Part shown: positions 58,576 to 64,000 of the stretch, one piece after another
Layout: every line of letters begins with the position of its first letter
Numbering within the stretch: the stretch's first letter is position 1
Origin: Delphinapterus leucas
Taxonomy: Eukaryota; Chordata; Mammalia; Artiodactyla; Monodontidae
DNA length: 64,000 nt
Direction: 5' to 3'
Assembly: GCF_002288925.2 (NCBI RefSeq)
Contig: NW_022098043.1
Coordinates: 7,392,732 to 7,456,731 of the forward strand
Translations under genes and position numbers: made by a program
Notes under the pieces: generated by a model
Databases searched by the model: none
What the model saw: the letters and a program-made list of their open reading frames with translations, nothing else
Told to the model about the DNA's origin: nothing

Positions 58576-58801
58576 CTTTATTTTTAATTTTTTTCTCTTT
58601 TATTTTTTATTTATTTATTTACTTCTAACATCTTCATTGGAGTGTAATTGCTTTACAGTGTTGTGTTAGTTTCTGCTGTATAAAAAAGTGAATCAAAAAA
58701 TATGGAACGCTTCACGAATTTGCGTGTAATCCTTGCGCCAGGGCCATGCTAATCTCCGTGTTGTTCCAATTTTAGTATATGTGCTGCTGAAGCGAGTGCT
58801 C
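58576..58801 (-). mobile_element. U6 snRNA-L1 chimeric retroinsertion with near-full U6
   Basis: On the minus strand, about 58799 to 58695 carries almost all of U6 (actcgcttcagcagcacat at the 5' side to gaagcgttccatatttttt at the 3' end), with a 3-nt deletion and several substitutions. It is fused directly to the L1 3' end from gattcactttttatacagc, followed by an A-rich tail (58576-58621 on plus as T-rich). Flanks aaagcggttac (58565-58575) and aaagtggttac (58802-58812) are the target duplication. Because U6 is complete, the junction falls at its U-tract end, as expected for template switching. No U6 promoter elements (PSE, TATA) are evident on its 5' side, so it is treated as a pseudogene. 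Confidence 0.92.
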
Positions 58802-58812
58802 AAAGTGGTTAC

Positions 58813-59673
58813 TCTTAAGTGGGTGCAGTTTAGGCGGTTTTTCAAAGGCCACGTCTTGCCCACACATAACATTTTGTGTTATAAAGTACTGGCAAGGAGG
58901 CTGTCTTGGTTCTGTGATTCCTGGAATATATATTATGGACACCCTTGGGGTCAAATTTCCTGGGCTTTGGGACTTTTACATATGAATATTGAGTGGAAGA
59001 GTAATAGTTCTTTAGCTTCTTTAGCACCGATCTTTATTTAAGTTCTTCTAGAGATGAGGGAATGCCTAGTCATGTCTTAGGGCCCCTGGATGTCATTTGT
59101 AGTCTCTCTGGGTCCATTTATAGTCTCTTTGGTTTGATCTATTTAGAACCTTCTCAACCACGTAAGTCTCCTTGGCTTGGGGAAGGAGGGCCTTTGGAAC
59201 TCTCTCTTTGCTCTTAATGCTGGTTCTTCAGGTGACTGTTGAGGAACCCAGGTCAGTGTGAGTCACGTACCTAATGAATTAATTTTCATGGCCTCTCTAG
59301 ATACTAAAGAGCAAGAGCTTTGACTTTTAGCCCCAGAGGTCAGATTCTGTAAGAATGCACTTACACGTAATTTAAATGAATTGCACTCATAAGTAAATGC
59401 CTTGTTTTTAGGATGTTTTGAAGTTTACTTCTCTGTAATTATAAAAAGAGCTTGGGTTTTGATGCTGTGGTATGGTTTTGATGAACTGTGGTATACTGGG
59501 CTATTTCTAGTGTAATTCAGTGTAATAGGAGGAGGAACAATTTTACTGAATATTAATTAATCTAGAAAAGTAGAGTTTGTGGTTTCAGTTTGTTGGGTTA
59601 ATGAGTGTCATTGTCAGACCATAAACACATGCCCTAGGTAATTAGAATTCTGACAACATAGATCCTTTCTTTC
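58813..59673. other. No gene seen
   Basis: AT-rich, single-copy-looking. The overlapping plus ORF (58733-59041) begins in U6 pseudogene sequence and is a shadow. Confidence 0.45.
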
Positions 59674-59681
59674 TTCATGTT

Positions 59682-59689
<8 letters not shown>

Positions 59690-59712
<23 letters not shown>

Positions 59713-59904
59713 GTGGTACGCGGGCCTCTCACTGTTGTGGCCTCTCCCATTGCGGAGCACAGGCTCCGGACGCGCAGGCTCAGCGGCCATGGCTCACGGG
59801 CCCAGCTGCTCCACGGCATGTGGGATCTTCCTGGATCGGGACACGAACCCGTGTCCCCCGCATTGGTAGGCAGACTCTCAACCACTGCGCCACCAGGGAA
59901 GCCC
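59690..59904 (-). repeat. CHR-type SINE (~215 bp), minus strand
   Basis: A long T-run is followed by gtggtacgcgggcctctcac and a complete head. The 16-bp target duplication ttcatgtttgattttt lies at 59674-59689 and 59905-59920, exact. Confidence 0.97.
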
Positions 59905-60079
59905 TTCATGTTTGATTTTTAAAAAGATTGAATTTAGATATGGTTATAGGTTACTTTAGCTAATATTTTTGAAATTTCAATCTAAGGTTCAGATTTAGCT
60001 AATCCTTACTGAATACTTTTGAAGTGCATTATGTATTCAGTTTTAATTTTTTTTATGGATTATTTGTTGGGTGGAAATA

Positions 60080-60365
60080 TGTAAACCAGCTATGTAATTT
60101 TAGATTTTTTAGTAGCCATGTTACAAAGTGAAAACAGGTAAAATCAATTTTAATAACATACTTACCCAGTTTATCCAAAATATTATTTCAAGATGTGATC
60201 ATTATAAAAATTATTAGTGAGATACTATATTTTACATTCTTTCTTTGTATTAAGCCTTTGCACTCCAGTGTATATTTTAGCACATCCACCTTGTGGTAGC
60301 TGTATTTCAAGTGCTCTATAGCCCCATGTGGCTTAGAGGTTACCTAGTGAATAATGCAGTTCTGT
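60080..60365. repeat. hAT-type DNA transposon copy, reverse orientation
   Basis: The text tttagtagccatgttacaaa to gtagctgtatttcaagtgct is the reverse of the family seen at 57.5 kb, with the same internal words. Confidence 0.55.
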
Positions 60366-61690
60366 AGTATGTAGAAAGGGTAAATACTGCTTTCCTGTCT
60401 GCTTTCAGAGAAGACCAGGACTAGCAGAGCTGGGGGCAAGGGAAAGGATAAAGAGGAGGAGTTATATGGCAGAGAGTACCAATCAATAGGGTGATACTTC
60501 ACACCTCTTTCCAGCTGGGTTAGTTGCTCTACTAACAGCTATAGATAAATTTATTATTTATTTTCTTTACTAAACTAAATGCTTAAGGCAGGAATTATGT
60601 GTTTTGTTTCTGTTATCTCTAGGGTCTGTTAGTGCTAGGCACAAAGTAGACACTAATAAATAATGTTTACTAGAAGTCTGTACTGAGAACAGGAAGCTTT
60701 AAACACTGCCTCTGAAGATTTTTGGCATGATTTATTGCATTTCTGGGAGCTAGATATGTATTTCACCCATGTTAGTTATACATGTATCCATTCCCAAGGT
60801 TATTCCACAAATTAGGAGTGGAAGAAAATGTATACACTGTCAGCAGTTAGTACACATGTGAAGACCTACAGTTTGTAAATACTGACATACAACGTCATAT
60901 TTTTTGCATTTTTGTACTTCAGCAGTTGCCACTAATAATAACTAACATTTGATGAACATGTGGACTGTTCATTTTTTGTCCCACTTCGTTTTCATAATAC
61001 TACTGTGGATAGGTAGGTGGGATTGACCTCACTGTATAAATGATGAAAATGGGTTATACTGTCTTTTGTCACAAAAGGCATTTACTTGTCATGGTGGGAG
61101 TTAGTGTGTAAGTTTAGTGTATGTGGTGGGATATAGTTGTTCTTCTAGAAACTACAGTAATAGTATGGTAATGATTATTTACATTTGTGTTCAGGGAGAT
61201 AAAGAGTGTCATATCTGGTTTGAAAACTTAAAAGATGTGTTTTGAAATACTGCAGATACTATACAGAAGTACACTGTAGTATAGCAAACCCAAGTATCCA
61301 TTAACCAGCTTCACAAACAAAACATTATCAGTATAATTAAAGACCTCAGCATGTACCCCTCCTTTATCACTTGATTCTTTCATTAGAGGTAACTGTTATC
61401 CTGAATTTGGGATTTATTAGTGTAGTGTATTTCTTTTATATTTACTGCATACTTATATTTGAGTTTTCTAAATCATTTTAGTTTTAATTCAGTTGTGGAA
61501 GAAATCAGAATTATTAAATCTAAATTGTTTTGTGTGTATGTTTTCAGCCTGTGAGGATTTTCTGAACTTACTTCCAACTTTGTATTTCTGTATAGAGTTA
61601 TTAAGTCATTTTGACTGAGGAGTTGCAAGGTTTTGTTTGAAAGAGCTAATCTAAGTATTATTAGCCAATATTTTGAGCAATTAAGATTTT
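60366..61690. other. No gene; L2 trace
   Basis: An L2-like end lies at about 60595-60665 (ggcaggaattatgtgttttg to ctaggcacaaagtagacac). The rest is AT-rich single-copy-looking sequence. No coding region is supported. Confidence 0.45.
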
Positions 61691-61692
61691 GT

Positions 61693-61810
61693 GGGACTTC
61701 CCTGCTGGTCCAGTGGTTAGAACCCTGAGCTTCCACTGCAGGGGGCACGGGTTTGATCCCTGGTCAGGGAAGTAAGATCCTGCATGCTGTGGGGAGCAGG
61801 CAAAAAGCAA
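61693..61810 (+). repeat. Short CHR-type SINE
   Basis: It has the head gggacttccctgctggtcc and the body gggtttgatccctggtcagg, with a short tail. The target duplication is about aagattttgt / aagatttttg. Confidence 0.9.
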
Positions 61811-62023
61811 AAGATTTTTGTCTCCTGAAGGGTAGGGACAAGACCATTTCAAATTATTTTGCACAGTGAAGTATAATTCTTACATGAGGTTTTTATTAAA
61901 TATGGTCTGTTCACTGTTAATAGGCATAAGCAGTGAAGAAGCAAGTGACATTAAAATACACAATGGAAATCTAGGGATACAATTTAAGGACTCGGGATAA
62001 TGCATATGATGATAGTGATCTCT

Positions 62024-62146
62024 CTTTTTTTTTTTTTTCTTTTTGCCGCGCGGCATGTGGTATCTCATTCCACCACCAGGGATCGAACCTGTGCCCCCTG
62101 CATTGGGAGTGTGGAGTCTTAACCACTGGACCGCCAGGAACGTCCT
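62024..62146 (-). repeat. Short CHR-type SINE, minus strand
   Basis: A T-run is followed by gccgcgcggcatgtggtatc, ending at accgccaggaacgtcc. The target duplication is approximately agtgatctct / agtgatcttt. Confidence 0.9.
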
Positions 62147-62875
62147 GACAGTGATCTTTAAGGATCTAAATTCTGATATCTGTACTTCCTTATCCATAAA
62201 TGGCAGTAGGAGTACCTACGTTATTTGGATAATGGGGAGGACTAGGGTATATAAAGGCCCTTAAACCGTCTTGGGTGCTTTATTATCAGCGTATCAGATA
62301 TTTTTCAAACCTTAGTATTTATGGCCTTTGGGTTTAAATAGCTGCCTGGAAACCTAGTTTGTTATTAGCCTCTTTTTTCATTGTTGGAGAAGATGGTGAT
62401 GAGTGGAATATGTAAGCTATAAGCTGCTCCCTTTTGATTTTTATTACTCTGAAAGGCAGGGCTATGGTAGAAGGTAGGACTGTGTTTACTTGATCGCTCT
62501 GCATTCACTTTCCTGTAACTAGCAGTGATACTCCATACCGGTATGGTACAGGCACCACCTGTGAAGAAAGAAAGGGTTTGTACTTGACTTCAGCCCTGTC
62601 TGTAAAGTGCAGTATTATTTAACTATGGTACATTGTCATTTTTGTGTAATAGGATTTTTTTCCATCTGAAACAAAAATAATAACTGTTCATAATGGAAAA
62701 TTTGAAGCTTTAGATGTTGTGAAGAAAAAAAGTCAAACATAATTCTACTACTCAGAGAGAACCTTTTTTTTTTCATTCAGCATTTTTCCCTAGGTTTGTT
62801 TCATTCTCTTTTAATTGCTTCATTTCCTCCACAGTATTCTAAACCATAGGCTGGATGAGAGGTATCAGGGTTAAC
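62147..62875. other. No gene seen
   Basis: AT-rich sequence. Confidence 0.45.
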
Positions 62876-62889
62876 AGGAAGAGCTTTTA

Positions 62890-63209
62890 TTTTATTTATA
62901 TTTATTTATTTATTTATTTAATTTTTGGCTGCATTGTGTCTTCGTTGCTGCATGCCGGCTTTTCTCTAGTTGCGGCGAGTGGGGGCTACTCTTTGTTGTG
63001 GTGCACAGAGTTATTGCTGTGGCTTCTCTTGTTGCAGAGCATGCGCTTTAGGCACACGGGCTTCAGTAGTTGTGGCACGCGGGCTCAGTAGTTGTGGCAC
63101 ATGGGCTTAGTTGCTCTGCGGCATGTGGGATCTTCCTGGACCAGGGCTTGAACCTATGTCTCCTGCATTGGCAGGTGGATACTTAACCACTGCACCACCA
63201 GGGAAGTCC
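62890..63209 (-). repeat. CHR-1-type SINE, long form, minus strand
   Basis: A (ttta)n tail, body and the head gcaccaccagggaagtcc are present. The approximate target duplication is aggaagagctttta / aggaagggctctta. Confidence 0.94.
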
Positions 63210-63449
63210 AGGAAGGGCTCTTAGAAGTGTGTTTAGGAGATGATAAAGATAAACTTTCATTTGAATGTTAAGGAAAATGTCTGAATATTATGGAAAATAA
63301 CCTCTCAATATTTTAACATCATTTCAAGTGCAAAGACACTTTTTACCATGTTTATTGCATTTCAAGTAAAAATATCTAGCAGTATTTATCTTCAGTTTGG
63401 CATGGAGAACATTGTTTAGGTTGATAGTGATCTTTACCTTCATGATGAA

Positions 63450-64000
63450 AAATAATTTTCCTGCATATAGAATTCTGACAAATTTTTTCTTTTACAGCAT
63501 TGAAGTAGTGAAAAACATTGTCTTCTGGCTTGCATAGTTTCTGATAAGATCTACTGTAATTCTTATCTTTGTTCTTGATTATGTATGTAGTATTTTTTAC
63601 CCCCTCTGTTTGCCTTCAAGCTGTTTGATGAGGCTAGGCAGGTATGTGTTGTTGTTTTATTGTATCCTGCTTGGGATTTCTTTAAGCTTCTTGAATCTGT
63701 TTGGTATCTTTTATTATTTCTGGAAAATTCTTGGCCTTTATCTTTTCAAGTATTTCTTCTGCCTTAGTCTCCTTTTTCCTTCTGAGACCTCATTTACGTG
63801 TATGTTAGACCATTTGATAGTCCCTCAACATTGGATCTTCTGTTTTTCTTTTTTTCTCCCTGTGTTTCACTTTTGATAATTTCTATTGATGTCTTCATCT
63901 ATTTTCCAAGTTTATTGATTCTTTCATCAGCTGAGTCTAGTCTGCTGCTAAATCTGTAGAAGGAATTCTTTATCTCTGACATTGTATTTTTTATTTCTAG
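63450..64000. repeat. Old L1 3' region, related to 7.2-8.3 kb
   Basis: The text ctggcttgcatagtttctg, then aattcttatctttgttcttg, shares order and words with 7240-7830, so it is a second copy of the same old L1 3' region. It runs off the window. Confidence 0.6.

Larger units (their letters stand above)
25703..64000 (+). other. Putative first intron of the CpG-island gene
   Basis: From the donor to the window end I find no recognisable coding exon on either strand. The region holds repeats and AT-rich single-copy DNA. An intron of at least 38 kb is ordinary for a mammalian first intron. This is inference from position and strand only. Confidence 0.45.

Noticed and set aside
58695..58799. A functional U6 snRNA gene
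   Set aside because: It has a 3-nt deletion and substitutions, is fused to L1 and a tail, and is flanked by a target duplication. No PSE or TATA box is seen upstream.
1..64000. Bacterial-type systems: CRISPR, operons, toxin-antitoxin, phage
   Set aside because: The repeat content, CpG island and splice-type signals are those of a mammalian genome. Regularly spaced repeats here are SINEs with individual target duplications.

Overview
This is vertebrate nuclear DNA, almost certainly from a cetacean. The main evidence is about 36 copies of tRNA-derived CHR-class SINEs. Their heads read gggcttccctggtggcgcag or gggacttccctggtggtcc, and they have internal A- and B-box motifs and A-rich tails. Such SINEs are known from Cetacea, hippos and ruminants; the ~215-bp form that dominates here is the cetacean type. 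Older mammalian layers lie beneath them: L1, L2/MIR, ERV-L, an MLT1 solo LTR and hAT fragments. There are no bacterial genes, operons, CRISPR arrays or phage. Nearly every ORF longer than 60 codons is read-through of a repeat.

Layout. 1-24.1 kb looks intergenic or distal-regulatory. It holds an old L1 carrying a U6-L1 chimera (0.4-1.4 kb), a decayed ERV-L pol on the minus strand (1.8-5.8 kb) interrupted by an MLT1 solo LTR and SINEs, old L1 3' sequence (6.5-9.4 kb), many MIR/L2 fragments, a 5'-truncated L1 (16.5-17.3 kb) and 11 or so SINEs. 24.1-25.7 kb is a strong CpG island with three CGG/GCG tracts, two small upstream ORFs, and an ORF opening MSLPQKPALKSG with two polyalanine runs. I read it as the promoter and first exon of a plus-strand housekeeping-type gene that I could not identify. 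A near-consensus splice donor (GAG|GTAAGT) closes the island at 25702/25703. 25.7-64 kb is AT-richer and repeat-laden, with no recognisable coding exon. It is best explained as the long first intron of that gene. One GC-rich single-copy patch (50.48-50.66 kb) is bracketed by splice-like signals.

The most interesting content is the retrotransposition record. There are two independent U6 snRNA-L1 chimeric insertions, one with nearly complete U6; two sites where the same target was used twice, leaving three copies of the repeat; two apparent tail-only insertions, where a direct repeat flanks little but poly(A)/(T); a SINE with a perfect target-site duplication but no tail; and a SINE nested in a SINE. 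None of these is a new molecular system. They are unusual products of L1-machinery activity, and all are inferred by eye without alignment. Repeat family names are tentative where stated.
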